Origin: Liopterus haemorrhoidalis
Taxonomy: Eukaryota > Arthropoda > Insecta > Coleoptera > Dytiscidae
DNA length: 64,000 nucleotides
NCBI GenBank assembly: GCA_963971575.1
Contig: OZ020622.1
Coordinates: 4,936,279 to 5,000,278, forward strand
Reading direction: 5' to 3'
Notes under the pieces: generated by a model
Told to the model about the DNA's origin: nothing
What the model saw: only the letters and a program-made list of their open reading frames with translations
Databases searched by the model: none
Shown here: one piece after another, positions 52,965 to 64,000 of the stretch
How the letters are laid out: each line of letters opens with the position of its first letter
Position numbering within the stretch: the stretch's first letter is position 1
Program-made: the position numbers and the translations under genes

Positions 52965-55900
52965 GTTACAATGATACGTAAAAATATTGTTTCTACATTT
53001 TAGGGATACGAAGCCTTTATTTTTCTCGGTGCTCCAACTGTTGTAAAGAGTCAAAATTATCCGGTCAAAGAGCAGGATGCGGCTCGCGAGCCCTGGGTTC
53101 TCGAACCCTGGTTTAGCTGATCAGGGTCGTTTGTTGTAAAAGTTTGGGAAACATTGGGCTAGATACTATTAATCCTAAGCTAGATTTCTAAAACACTCCA
53201 CACGTAACACAAATTGAACATTGTCGAAAATTAGCATATACACAACTATGTAATTTTGTATAAAATATATCTTGATTTTAAGAAGCGCTCTCGCGAAAGC
53301 CTCTAACGGTTATGGTACCATATAAATTAATTATCCAGTTTCCTTATTTGCCTCATGTAATAACTTATAGAACAGAACCGGTAAAGTGTGTAAACACTTT
53401 CGTAACACACATTTTATACAAGGCTGTTGTGGCATATGTCACGCTACGTTAACTTTACGTGCTTATGTTACGCTTCATATGCAAACATAGATTTCACACA
53501 TTTTAAATATCCGAAAAATAAATTAACAGATGTCAAAAAAATCTGTATTAAAAATACTTAACAATTGGCGAACTAGATCTTACGGATTCAATAACTTATC
53601 TGACGAATTTGCTTATACGGCTTCAATGAACTGTCGGATAATCCAGAGAATAATCGAAGATCGGATAATCGAGTACTGTATATAAATATTTTAACCATCC
53701 AGCCCTGTTGCTAGTAATTTTCAAATTTAGTTTTCAACGCTTCTGAATTAATATTTCCAAGGTATAATATTGTATAATATATGTTTATTATTTATCTAAA
53801 TTAAAATCTCACAAAACTATAAATTTTCGGTTGTTATGGTCGTTATGAATTATTGTAATAGTAATAATAATATTATTTCGTGCATATATGTCCATTTAAT
53901 AATTTTAGCATATAAATTATCAAAATGTTTATTTGCACAACTGTACAATAATAAATGTTTATGGATGTTAATGGTATTTAAAAGTGGTGTCAGTAGTAGA
54001 ACAGTGGTGGCAGTAGTGGGATGGTGGTGCAAACAGAAAAGTATTATGTAGAAATCTTTAGTCTTATAATTTTTTCCACTTTTAGAAACAAATTTTGTAG
54101 ACGTTGTTTAGAATCGATCAGTTTCCGATTTTTTTTATCTCTTCAATCGTTTAAAAACGTCTTTTTAACGAATCCTTTGGTTTTGGAATAAAAAAAATCT
54201 TCACACGGGGCCAAAAGAGATGAATATGGTAAGCAGGGAACGATATTAATTTTATCTGATTGAGATTGTTGATACTGGCCAAAATGTCTCAACAACTTAT
54301 TTTTGCTTCTCTGCAAACTCTCAGAGTATTGCCAAATCTGGAAAATAGAGTATTGCCAATTACAGGGCCCGATCTAACACTTCCACCGCTCTGTGCAAAA
54401 ATAATTTTTACCGCTCTTTATATTTAATTATGAATAATCGTACACATATAATTAGCAAGTGTCTGTATGAAATCTGGGTAACATTGTGACGTCATATTTT
54501 CCTAAGGTTCTCGTGATTGGCAAACTGGGGACACCCTGTCTCTTGATTGACAGGTATTTTGCAGATTTATTCTCTAAGAAACTGCAAATAAAATAACATA
54601 TAGAAATGTCTAGGATTTCGTAGGCATAAACAAGAAACTCTAGACACTCCTATATCCTATGATCGATATGAAAAATATTTTTCAGATTTATTTTCTAAAA
54701 ATCTGCGAATAAACCCGTGTTATACGGGTTTATTCCCCCCCCCCCTTGCCGTTAGTTTTGTATCAGAAAATTGTAAGCTCAGGGGGTTATATAGAACATA
54801 CCATATTATTTTAGAAGATCGGCCCATTGTTAAACTACAAAAGAACAAGGGTTCATGTTTACAACCACGTTGTAAACAGTCAACGGTCAGTGGTGCATAC
54901 ATAGGTTTAAGTACTTATTATAAATAAGTATACTTGTTTTTGTTAATCCTTTAAATAAGATGCGTAATGTGAAAAACTAATCCCTACGGCTATGGGTTAA
55001 CACGCCTAGTTATATCACTTCTATTGTAATTTTATGAGTTCCCTAACTTTTATTATTTTATTGCGATCTTCAAAACTAATTTGGTACTATACGTAGCGTT
55101 AAATCAAAATTTTACACAACTAGTCTATCTCAAAAATAACCAGAGTAAAAAAAAAAAATAACAAAATAGCTTAGCGAAACAAACTTAAATGACACTCTAC
55201 TTAGAAATGACAGCTGCATCATATCAAATCATAATTTCTTATTTTCAATTATAAAGTACTGAGCTACGTGCGCTTTAAAACTTGAAAGCCTACCTTAAAC
55301 AGTTAAAACGTCCGAATCACTTAAAATACGCAGTTCGACTATGAGTCTGAACGAAAAGCTGTTTTAAAAGTTCGAGTATTTCTGTCGCCGGCTTTTCAAT
55401 TATGAAACAAAATTTCACACGGACACGCTGTTTTTCCATTAGATCCATCATAAAAATCGCTGGAGTAAATAAGAAAAAATTCACAAAAACCGCTATAAAA
55501 TTCAAACTTTGCGAAACAAACCCATCAGCAGTTAACTCATATATGCACGCATCATATCAAGTCGCTTTCCTCCTACCCTTACTAAGCAATTAGCGATTTT
55601 TTATGAAACGTATGTTGAACTTGAATGTGTGATTGTTTGACTAGTTAATTTAAAGAATTATAAAGCCCGTCAAAAACATTCGTAACAGAAATTTTTTAAT
55701 GAAGATATTTTGAAGGGTGTATTGGTTTTGGGATCCCCATTGGGAATGCTTAGAAAAGTAATTAACATCAATGTCAACAGTGGTTCGGACCGCGCGAACT
55801 CTGAAGCTTTTCAGACTTTCTGTAATAGAGTTTTAAATTAAACCCGGCATATGTTCTAGATTATACCGTCTAAAAATATTGAAACATATCAGTTTGCCAA

Positions 55901-56060
55901 GTGCATTAGTTTCTTCACTTATTATCTTCTGTACGCTGCATTTCATAAAACCAAAAATAGAATGTTTGATCTATTTATACATCAAATTGACTGTGTAATT
56001 GCTAAAACTGTTTTTCTCATACTGAATTACTCACCAAAACAAAATATATTAAAAAAAACA
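52965..56060. other. AT-rich non-coding stretch with hAT-like scraps
   Basis: No exon or bounded element was established. Possible hAT scraps: GCGGCTCGCGAGCCCTGG near 53080 and AGTTTGGGAAACATTGGGCT near 53141; CAGGGCCCGATCTAACACTT near 54364. A C-run lies at about 54737. Confidence 0.35.
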
Positions 56061-56065
56061 ACAAA

Positions 56066-56170
56066 TATTATTAGGTCTATTGGGAACGGGTCTGCTTCGT
56101 GTTCCAAAGGTCCTGGGTTCGAATCACGGTCAGGGCATGGATATCTGAAAAGTTCATGGAAAAAATGAAC
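56066..56170 (+). repeat. SINE2-like tRNA-derived sequence
   Basis: ATTATTAGGTCTATTGGGAA, then CCTGGGTTCGAATCACGGTC (B-box region) and GGGCATGGATATCTG. The same arrangement occurs in inverted orientation at 60412-60510 (CCTGGGTTCTAATCACGGTC on the minus strand). The A tail is short (GGAAAAAATG). Confidence 0.6.
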
Positions 56171-56581
56171 AATCACATCAAATTGTCTTTAAACTGAACA
56201 AGATGGAAGATTTTTATAAGCAATTAGTATAGAGATATTTTTGTATTTTTTCTTGTAATGATTTGTATCTTTGATGTAGTGGACTTGCATAATTTATGTC
56301 TGTTTAAGGGCGTGGACTTGGCTAATTAATAGACTGATTTATGAACCGGACTTAATGAATTGAATCTCGTACGCTGGGAGATAAATTGCAACTACTAATA
56401 TGGACGAATTATATTAAATTATGTATAGAATTTTTATATGTCTTATAAAAAGGAATTATGTTGCTAATTAATAATTTCTGTGTCAAAAATAACTTTAACA
56501 TATTACATTAGGGTTATATGAAGCCCATTTATGAATAAGGTTTGTTGACAGTGAGCGTTTAAAAAAAAACTTTGTGAAAAA

Positions 56582-57540
56582 ATGGATATTACTCGTCAAA
56601 GTTTTCGTTGGATTTTTTACGATTTTAGTAAAGGCCTAACTCAACAACAATGCATAGATTCGCCTCGTTCAACTTTTGGTAATAAAGCACCATCAGAAAA
56701 GACTGTTTACAATTGGTTCGCAGAATTTCGTCAGTGATGAATCTCGTGAAGATTGACCAAAATCGGTTTTGATTCAAAAAAACATCGATGCTGTGCGCAA
56801 AATGATTGAAGAAGATGGGCATGTGACTTACCGTGAGATAGAGGCATGCTTTGGCATATCGCAGACTGCAATACATTCGATTTTGCATAAACATTTAGCT
56901 GTGAAAAAGATCTGTTCCCGATGGATTCCGCATAATTTGAAGCTCAAAAAAAGGCTCGTGTTGATTGGTGTAAGGGAATTCTAAAAAATTCATCCTAGGT
57001 ACTGCAAAATACGTATACAACATCGTAACAGGTGACGAAACTTGGATTTATTCATATGAACCGGAAACTAAGCAACAATTTGGGTCATGAACCGAAACCC
57101 ACAAAAGTTGTTCATTCACGAAGAACTTCCAAGAAAGTTATCGCTTGTTTCTTCGGTTGTACTGGACATGTCGCAACCATTCTTTTAGAGGATCGTAGAT
57201 CAGTTAATGCTGAATGGTATACAACAATTTGCTTGGCAGAAGTCATCGACAAAATCAGGAAAAACAACCAAAAACATCATTCTTCATCATAACAATGCAA
57301 GCTCCCACACAGCAGGTCAAACAATTGATTATTTGAAGGAGAAAAACATCGAATTAATGTCTCATTGCCCGTATTCACCTGATTTATCCCCTAACGACTT
57401 TTTTTGTTCCCCAATGCCAAACAAAAAATGCGTGGACAGCGATTTTCATCACCTTAAGAACTGCTGAAGCCTTCGAAAACCATGTTTTTGAGTGGAAAAA
57501 GTGTGTCGAGAATGGGTTTGAATGCATGCAAAGTGTATAA
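56582..57540 (+). pseudogene. Decayed mariner transposase (lineage 3)
   Basis: ATG at 56582 opens MDITRQSFRWIFYDFSKGLT; the frame is lost after AEFRQ (deletion relative to the copy at 63301), resumes at NIDAVRKMIEEDGHVTYRE, and is shifted again several times. Catalytic landmarks are GDETWIYSYEPE (first Asp, about 57031), HHNNASSHTAGQ where the second Asp is Asn, and YSPDLSPNDFF (third Asp). It ends near 57540. Proteins of this lineage are often annotated as SETMAR-like because the SETMAR gene contains a mariner transposase. It is dead. Confidence 0.9.
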
Positions 57541-57609
57541 ATCTTAAAGGCGAATGTATTAATAAACTATATAATAAACAATAAAACAGTTTGTACCAAA
57601 AAAAAAAAA

Positions 57610-58303
57610 AAATCCTTTTTTAGTTTTTGTAAAAACTTGGGCTATCTTTTAAGTTATATCAATTAACTGTAACAATTTACGCAAAATCTCCTGTTATTTT
57701 TTTCTGTTTATTGCTAATTCTTCTCACAATCTCAAGGATATTTCGTCTTGTTGGATTCTCCTATTCAGTTATTTATCATCCTCATATCGTATCCTTTATT
57801 AAACCTTGATTTTTATCAAATTTGTCTTAACTGTCCATTAGTATATTGCTGGTATTTAAACAAGTCCATAGGCGTCCGTTATTAAATTTCATGTAGTATT
57901 TTTTTATCAGATGTTTAACAAATGTTTTGTTCCACTTCTAAAGTAATAAAAACCGAAATATCACACCATAAAACTAATCCTCTAATCTTTAGTAACTGTA
58001 CTACCACAGTTCTTAATCCGAAAATAAATTATTCGTCAGATAAAGTAGCTAACAAAAAAAAAAAAAAAAACTAAGTAAAAAAGTCATTTACATACTGAGA
58101 GCCATGCTAACGTTATAAATTTTATACGGAAAAAAATAAAAATATAATACTGACAAGAAACACAGAATGGGGTAGATTAATTCCAACTATCTTGGCTTTA
58201 GGCTCTAAATTCAAATGAACCAATAGAAATAGAGTAATCCTATTATAGTGCACGAAACTACATGCCGATTGAGTGACAGAGAGACGATAAACAAATATAT
58301 ATA
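57610..58303. other. AT-rich non-coding stretch
   Basis: Nothing recognisable apart from A-runs (57597-57612, 58053-58070) and an (AT)n tract near 58295. Confidence 0.4.
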
Positions 58304-58320
58304 TATTTCACACAATTCTA

Positions 58321-59424
58321 CCACGTCGCTCAATACATTTGAGTCAAATTTCTTTCCCTGGAGCAGGTTTTTGAGGTCTGCAAAACGTCAGTAGTCGCTG
58401 GGGGCCAGATCAGGAGAGTACGGTGGGTGAGGAAGCAATTCAAAGCGTAATTCATTCAATTTAACCATCGTTTTTATCGACATGTGACTCGGGGCGTTGT
58501 CTTGGTGAAAGAGCACTTTTTTCTTTTGCATCTGAAGTCGTTTTTTCTTGCTTACTACACTCAATCGATCCAATAATGCCATGTAGTATTCGCTATTGAT
58601 AGTTTTACCTTTCTCAAGATAGTCGATAAACAAAATACCATGCGCGTCACAAAATACCTATGCCATAACCTTGTTGACTTTTGAGTTTTTGGTCGTTTTG
58701 GACGACTTTCACAGACTGCTGTCCACTCAGCTGACGATCTTTTTGATTCAGGTGTGTAGTAGTGGATCCATGTTTCATCTATTGTCACATACCGACGCAA
58801 GAAATCCTTTTTATCTCGCTTGAACAGCTCCAAACAGCGCTCTGAATCGTCGACGCGTTGTTGTTTTTGGTCCGGTGTAAGCGAACGCGGCACCCACTTC
58901 GAAAGCAATTTACGCATGTTCAAATTTTCGTGTAAAATCGTAAAAACACTACCTTCTGATATCTTTAAGGTGTCAGCTATCTCACGCAACTTCACTTTAC
59001 GGTCTTTCAAAACTATTTTGTAGACTTTTTTTTATGTTTTCCGGAAAAACTGCCGATTTTGGTTGATCAGAGCGTTCAGCATTATCGGTATTTGTAGGAC
59101 CGCGTTTAAATTCAGCATACCAATCAGTAATAGTTGATTTGCCTGGTGCAGAGTCTATAACGCTTATCAAGCCACTGTTTGGTTTCAACAGTATTTTTCC
59201 CATCAAAAACAATGTTTAATCAACACACGAAATTATTTTTTATCCATTCTTTTGAAAATTACAAAACTAGAGTCATTAAAACCTCTGTAACCTCTAAACT
59301 AATTGTCAGAATGTCATGAAATTTTCACACGTTTCGTTTGAAGGTTGGTACTATCCAGAAATCATATGGGTTTGTCAACAGTGTTGCCATATATATGGCA
59401 GACCTGAGATTTATTGAGTGAAGT
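58321..59424 (-). pseudogene. Mariner (irritans-like) copy 2, broken, flanked by a 17-bp direct repeat
   Basis: Same lineage as 30419-31437. The minus strand reads SAPGKSTITDWYAEFKRGPT, LREIADTLKISEGSVFTILH, VTIDETWIHYYTPESK (first Asp), then loses about 18 codons near 58680. It continues with YLEKGKTINSEYYMALLDRL, VLFHQDNAPSHMS (second Asp) and PPYSPDLAPSDY (third Asp). The 3' quarter is deleted. Terminal repeats CGTCGCTCAATA (58324) and TTATTGAGTGAAG (59411) mark both ends. TATTTCACACAATTCTA occurs just outside each end. Confidence 0.9.
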
Positions 59425-59449
59425 GTTTCATCTATTTCACACAATTCTA

Positions 59450-60620
59450 TGTAAACCATCAATAACATATTTGAACCACTCCTACCCAACGTAAGTATGT
59501 AGTTTTTATCTTCGTTTTTTATATTTGAATATATTTCGATAAACGTATGTGTGTTTTTGTGTACACAATACTTTTTCCTTGCTGCTTGCAAGAGAGATTA
59601 AAACAAAACAATATTTCTTTCTCAATATCCGAATAAAAAACATCACTTAATTTTGATGACCTTCTAGATTGAACTGTACCCTTTTTCTAACGATCGTCGG
59701 CCAAGTAAATCCTCAAGGATACTTTAGGCGGTCGTAGCATACATGGTGTACCTATGCAAAAGAGTTTTGTACCTGCTCGTCAATTCCTAACTCAGTCTCC
59801 AAAGACTGTAACTAATCAGAATTTTCTAACTTCAAATATACTATTCAGTTTGCTATGAAAATTTTCTTGAACCGCGCCTATGTTCTGGCTAAACAGGATT
59901 CTGAGTTGCAGGTATTTATTAACATTCTTAGTCTTGCAGCTATCGAATAAAAAAATACGTATTAAATGATCGTAAAAGCGAAACGGTCTTCAATACCTAC
60001 AGCGAATATTTTTTGCCATTTAATTGTCTGCTTGTAAGACTAGATACGCGTTCATTGAGACAGACTTTTTCTGCAATAATTGCAAGACTTTTTACCATTT
60101 TATTGATAAGTAGACAGCAATGATTTATAACTTCGATTGACTTTTTATAAATCCATTAATAGTTTTACAGAACGACAGTTAAGAGTAAGGAAGAAACATT
60201 TAATATGAGGGCAGTAGAAATATTTACAAAAAGATAGATCAAACGATAGAAGTACTTACTTAAGTAATCCTTTAGCCTTTTTTACCGTTAGGTGTCAGGC
60301 TTTGTGGGAGTTTAAGTTTCTGCTAAATTTGGTGATTTTTTCCACAACTCTTTCCATTTATATATTTCGTCAAAACTGTAGCGTTCCTCCAATCTATTGT
60401 TTTTTCCCTAAATTTTTCAAATAGCCATGCCTTGACCGTGATTAGAACCCAGGACATTTGGGACGCAAAGCAGAAACGTTCCCGATAGACCCAATAATAT
60501 TTCCTCTTTTTTCAACCGCGTTCTTCAGTTCTTCGCTCCATGCTTTCCTTGACCTTCTTCTGCGATTTCTCCTCAATGTTCTCGTTTGAGTCATTTTGCT
60601 TTTCTCATCATTATTCATCT
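59450..60620. other. AT-rich non-coding stretch containing a SINE2-like copy
   Basis: No gene was recognised. The SINE2-like copy at 60412-60510 is listed separately. Confidence 0.4.
60412..60510 (-). repeat. SINE2-like tRNA-derived sequence, minus strand
   Basis: On the minus strand: ATTATTGGGTCTATCGGGAA, CCTGGGTTCTAATCACGGTC, AAGGCATGGCTATTTGA. It parallels 56066-56170 and defines a second tRNA-derived family distinct from SINE1. Confidence 0.6.
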
Positions 60621-60626
60621 ATCTCT

Positions 60627-61543
60627 GGGTTTTGTAGGTATGACCAAAAAACCCTTATACCGTCATTTTGTCGTCTTTCAACTCTTTAACCCGCACATAG
60701 GTGAAATACTAAAACAACTAAAGAACATATCCCCCTAAAATTAAAAACAAATATTTGCACATCGAAAAAAAAAAAAATATTTTTTTTTTAAATTCTGAAT
60801 AGGGTATCAAATGAAAGCCCTTAGTACGTGGATTAACGACCAAAATTTTATTTTTGCAAAATAAATTATTTTGACTCGATTTTTGTCAAAATTGAGCAAA
60901 AAAATATTGTCCCACACCCTGTAGCCCAGATGAACCGGAATAGTACAACAGGAATTTTTGATCAGATTATGTTTTCGGAATATAACGTACTTTTTGTGTT
61001 TTTAACTAAAATATGTTAAATATTTAATTCGCTATGTAAGACAGTAGATAAGTAAGCGCTCGTAGCGTCGTGCGTTGTGTCGTCACTTCGTAATTTGGAA
61101 CTAGAGTTCGATTCCTGTCAATTTTAATTTTTCTGTTTGCATTTTTATTTTGTTTAAATTATTTTGTCAAAATTCTAGTTATATTTTGGTAAATGTTGCA
61201 TTAAAATTTTAAAAGCGTAAATTTAATAACTAGTGTAAAGTGTTGAAATTATAATTTAATTCTATGTTTGAATGTATACGAAATCAGAGGGCGGGGCTTA
61301 TGTTTTAAGCAACCAATGGAAGCCATAGGTGTAATTTTCAAAATCTTAATGAACCTTGCTATATAAAAAATACTGCACATATTTAGAAACTTAAATAATG
61401 GTATAAGGCATTCGAATTAAAATTCATAAAAAAATATTTTTACATAAAATTTGTTTTGGCATCCCAAATAATCATCATTCAGTTACTAAATAACTGCGAA
61501 ACCCTGAAATGTGTGAAAATTCACACTTCACATCAATTTTTTA
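60627..61543 (+). repeat. R1 composite repeat with type II tRNA-like module
   Basis: Begins GGGTTTTGTAGGTATGACC, has lost the TCTG array and part of the GTAGCCAAACGG region (TTTTGTCGTC joins TTTCAACTCT directly), carries the type II module at about 61027-61110 and ends with AACTGCGAAACCCTGAAATG and the hairpin tail. Closest to the copy at 2431-3393. Confidence 0.82.
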
Positions 61544-61544
61544 T

Positions 61545-61990
61545 GTTTTATATTTACAAAATGTCTATAATTCGAAGTTCTCAGTATGTTGAAGTGTTAA
61601 CTACACATCATGATTTTTTTTTAACAAGGTACATATTTTCAATCTTTCTTTTATAAAATTTCTTAACGTGTAAAGTCAAACAGCAGTCATTAACATTACA
61701 GATCTTTATATTAACTTTAATTATCTCTTTTGCAATATGTTATTAGCTATGCATATTTCTCTTTAATAATACTGACATACGTTTAAAAACAACCGTGATA
61801 TATAACTTAATAATTTAAATTTTCATTTGGAACAGCGAGTGAGCGTCTTTTATTTTGTCACGCTCCTAGGTAATTTGCAATATTGATAATAAGAAGAAGA
61901 CTAACTAAAAGGATTACAGTATAGAGGGAATAAATATACGGATTGAACAACTTACCAGATAAAAACAAGATGTGAATGAAAAAATCAGTA
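61545..61990. other. AT-rich non-coding stretch
   Basis: Nothing recognisable. Confidence 0.4.
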
Positions 61991-61999
61991 TGTACTTTT

Positions 62000-62465
62000 A
62001 TTTAGTGACTTTATTGGTTATTATGGTTATCTTTATACAAATCAAATATAAGTGAAGTGATTACTATTTTGAGAATTGGACTTACGTTAATGATAATGGT
62101 TTCTTTCGGGATTTATGTTGTGCAAAATCTTCTATTAAGTCCTCAAAGTCTAACTTTTGAAGGATATCACTTTCTATGCACATGATTGATAAATTAGTAA
62201 GTCGTTGTTGTAACATAGTCGTTCGTAATTAATTTTTTAATCTCTTTAGCCGTGAAAATGACCCCTTTCCACTACAATTGGTGACCATATATCTCATCTG
62301 GTTTTTGGTTTACATTTAAATTTAGAAATTTTAACGGTAATTCTTAGTAAAATTGCACTAAAAATTGAGCTCCTTTTTTTCCGTGTAAACGACGACCTCG
62401 GTATTTTGAGGCCCCCATCAAGCCGGGGGCACTGGGCTCGTGCCCCATGTGCCCTTATGGAAAAC
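62000..62465 (-). pseudogene. hAT transposase remnant (ZMYM1-like), copy 2
   Basis: Matches 14300-14815: the minus strand again encodes the broken dimerisation domain (LRTTMLQQRLTNLSIMCIES is the clearest part) and the right end GAGGCCCCCATCAAGCCGGG. The left part and any inverted end are missing, so the boundaries are approximate. Confidence 0.7.
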
Positions 62466-62469
62466 GGAA

Positions 62470-63300
62470 CTGGATTTAAACATAATTTAATTCGATTTAA
62501 AACAGATTTAGAAGCAGCTTTAATTATTGTTTCTTGTGTCAAAGCAGTGTAAGCTCCTCTAATTTTGTCTATCAAATGTTGTTCATGGACTTGAGCCCTC
62601 CCCCCAGCTTTTTAAAAGAACACATTTGTTTTGTATTTGTACGTGAGTAAAAGAAATAATTTCCTGTCAATAGAAACCTGAAAATGTCAAAAAATTTGAT
62701 ATAACTCCCTCTTACATTTAGCGATTTATTTAAAGTATAAAGATATTCTTTTCGTGAAAATCCCAAGTATATAACTCTCTTTAAAACTAATCTCTCCGAA
62801 TCTTAAACTCACAGTTTAATCGTACAAACAAACTGACAGAAAATCAAACAAAAACTTTCGAAAGATATTACGAGTAAAGCAGTAAGCCAACTTTTCAATC
62901 CCAGGCGGAATAAGCACTGAGAAAATCATATTTTTCTTGTGGGAAGGTTTAGACACTGCAAATGGCATTTTGTACACGACAGCATTTTCATGAAAACTGC
63001 TGAAAATGAAATATTTTACGTATTTAATGGTTGAAGTTGGGACCGATTTATTAGGGACAAACGGTCAGTTAAGTAAGATTGAATATAGGATCTATTTGTC
63101 ATGATTGAGAAATGACAGGTCCACAAATCTATTTATTTTTATTTTGGTTTATTAATGCTGAAATTGAAACACTGGATTGAATATCAAAAATATCCAAGGG
63201 GTTAAAATCAACTAGCTAATTGATTTTAATTAGCCTTAATTTTATTTTGTATCCATATAATGTAAAAGAACCCATGTTGTACGAAGGTTGTTGTTAAAAA
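62470..63300. other. AT-rich non-coding stretch
   Basis: Nothing recognisable before the mariner copy starts. Confidence 0.4.
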
Positions 63301-64000
63301 TGGATATTACTCGTGAAGGTTTTCGTTAGATGATTTTTTACGATTTTAGTAAAGGCCTAACTCAAGACCAATACATAGATTCGCTTCGTTCAACTTTTGG
63401 TAATGAAGCACCATCAAAAAAGACTGTTTATAATTGGTTTGCAGAATTTCGTAGTGGTCGTGCATCCGTCAGTGATGAATCTCGTGAAGGTCGACCAAAA
63501 TCGGTTGTGATTCAAACAAACATCGATGCTGTGCGTAAAATGATTGTAGAAGATTGGCATGTGACTTACCGTGAGATAGGGGCATCCTTTGGCATATCGC
63601 AGACTGCAATACATTTGATTTTGCATGAACATTTAGCTGTGAAAAAGATCTGTTCCCGATGGATTCCGCATAATTTCACCGAAGCTCAAAAAAAGGCTAG
63701 TGTTGATTGGTGTAAGGGAATGTTAAAAAAAATCAACCTAGGCACTGCAAAATCCGTATACAACATCGTTACAGGTGATGAAACTTGGATTTATTCATAT
63801 GAACCGGAAATTAAGCAACAATCCACAATTTGGGTCTTCCAAGATGAACTGAAACCCACAAAAAATGTTCGTTCACGAAGAACTTTCAAGAAAGTGATCG
63901 CTGATTTCTTCGCTTGTACTGGACATGTTGCAACCATTCCTTTAGAGGATCGGAGAACAATTAATGCTGAATGATATACAACAATTTGTTTGCCAGAAGT
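63301..64000 (+). pseudogene. Mariner transposase (lineage 3), 5' part, cut by window end
   Basis: Better preserved relative of 56582-57540. The start MDITREGFR is followed by an in-frame TAG caused by a small insertion (GTTAGATGATTTTT versus GTTGGATTTTT in the other copy). The frame is then open from 63330 to a TGA at 63972-63974: KTVYNWFAEFRSGRASVSDE and GRPKSVV (first helix-turn-helix and AT-hook-like linker), VTYREIGASFGISQTAIHLI (second helix-turn-helix), GDETWIYSYEPE (first catalytic Asp, about 63778). It stops before the second and third catalytic residues because the window ends. Confidence 0.92.

Noticed and set aside
2431..61543. Reading the regularly spaced R1 copies as a CRISPR-like array
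   Set aside because: Copies are about 1 kb, irregularly spaced and on both strands in clearly eukaryotic DNA; this is an interspersed repeat family.
1..64000. Intact LTR retrotransposon or endogenous retrovirus
   Set aside because: No paired long direct repeats with TG...CA ends, and no gag, protease, integrase or LTR-type reverse-transcriptase motifs were recognised; all reverse-transcriptase remnants carry the PQGSxLGPxLFLIYINDLP-type signature of non-LTR elements.

Overview
The window looks like nuclear DNA from an insect or closely related arthropod. The evidence is a spliced exon of the axon-guidance gene slit, three spliced exons of a serine/arginine-rich nuclear protein, long AT-rich introns, tRNA-derived SINEs, and many mariner, hAT and non-LTR remnants. 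There is no sign of bacterial gene organisation or of an intact LTR retrovirus. I cannot name the species.

Host genes are sparse. (1) 1857-4652, + strand: the last three coding exons of an SR-rich protein whose family I could not name; reading frame, splice sites and stop codon all agree, and its 1.8-kb intron is almost entirely transposon. (2) 22823-23113, + strand: the slit exon carrying the end of the 5' UTR, the start codon, the signal peptide and the first LRR N-terminal cap. I found no later slit exon, so the next intron is either longer than the remaining 41 kb or holds small LRR exons I missed. (3) 27300-27728: a CpG-rich stretch ending in a possible short first coding exon that starts MGNSK, which is tentative.

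Most of the rest is transposable elements, often nested, and several boundaries can be set to the base from target-site duplications. Main classes: a dispersed composite repeat called R1 here, about 0.9-1.1 kb, with terminal motif AGGGTTTTGTAGGTAT, a TCTG microsatellite and a central tRNA-like module, in about a dozen copies; a second (GACA)n repeat, R2; at least eight hAT-type elements with 8-bp duplications (3505, 8035, 11445, 12705, 15151, 16973, 44956, 45236); a Tigger/pogo-type element (13723-14292); a DD41D mariner relative with long inverted repeats (45691-46254); a nearly complete element with about 81 residues between its second and third catalytic residues, resembling the Sailor (DD82E) group (33341-35226); five decayed mariners of three lineages; fragments of non-LTR retrotransposons; and two or three tRNA-derived SINE families.

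The layout reads as repeated insertion into earlier insertions. At 43876-46330 an R1 copy holds one hAT MITE and a second hAT-like element that itself holds the DD41D element. At 49160-52961 an R1 copy is split by a 3.5-kb block holding two GTCTGTTCC elements; one of these has been hit by a SINE and by a 1.7-kb CCCAGCAAACA element that contains a further palindromic MITE. The adjacent second GTCTGTTCC copy preserves the empty target sites. No gene system in the operon or defence-island sense is present; the most unusual signal is the R1 family with its exchangeable tRNA-like centres.
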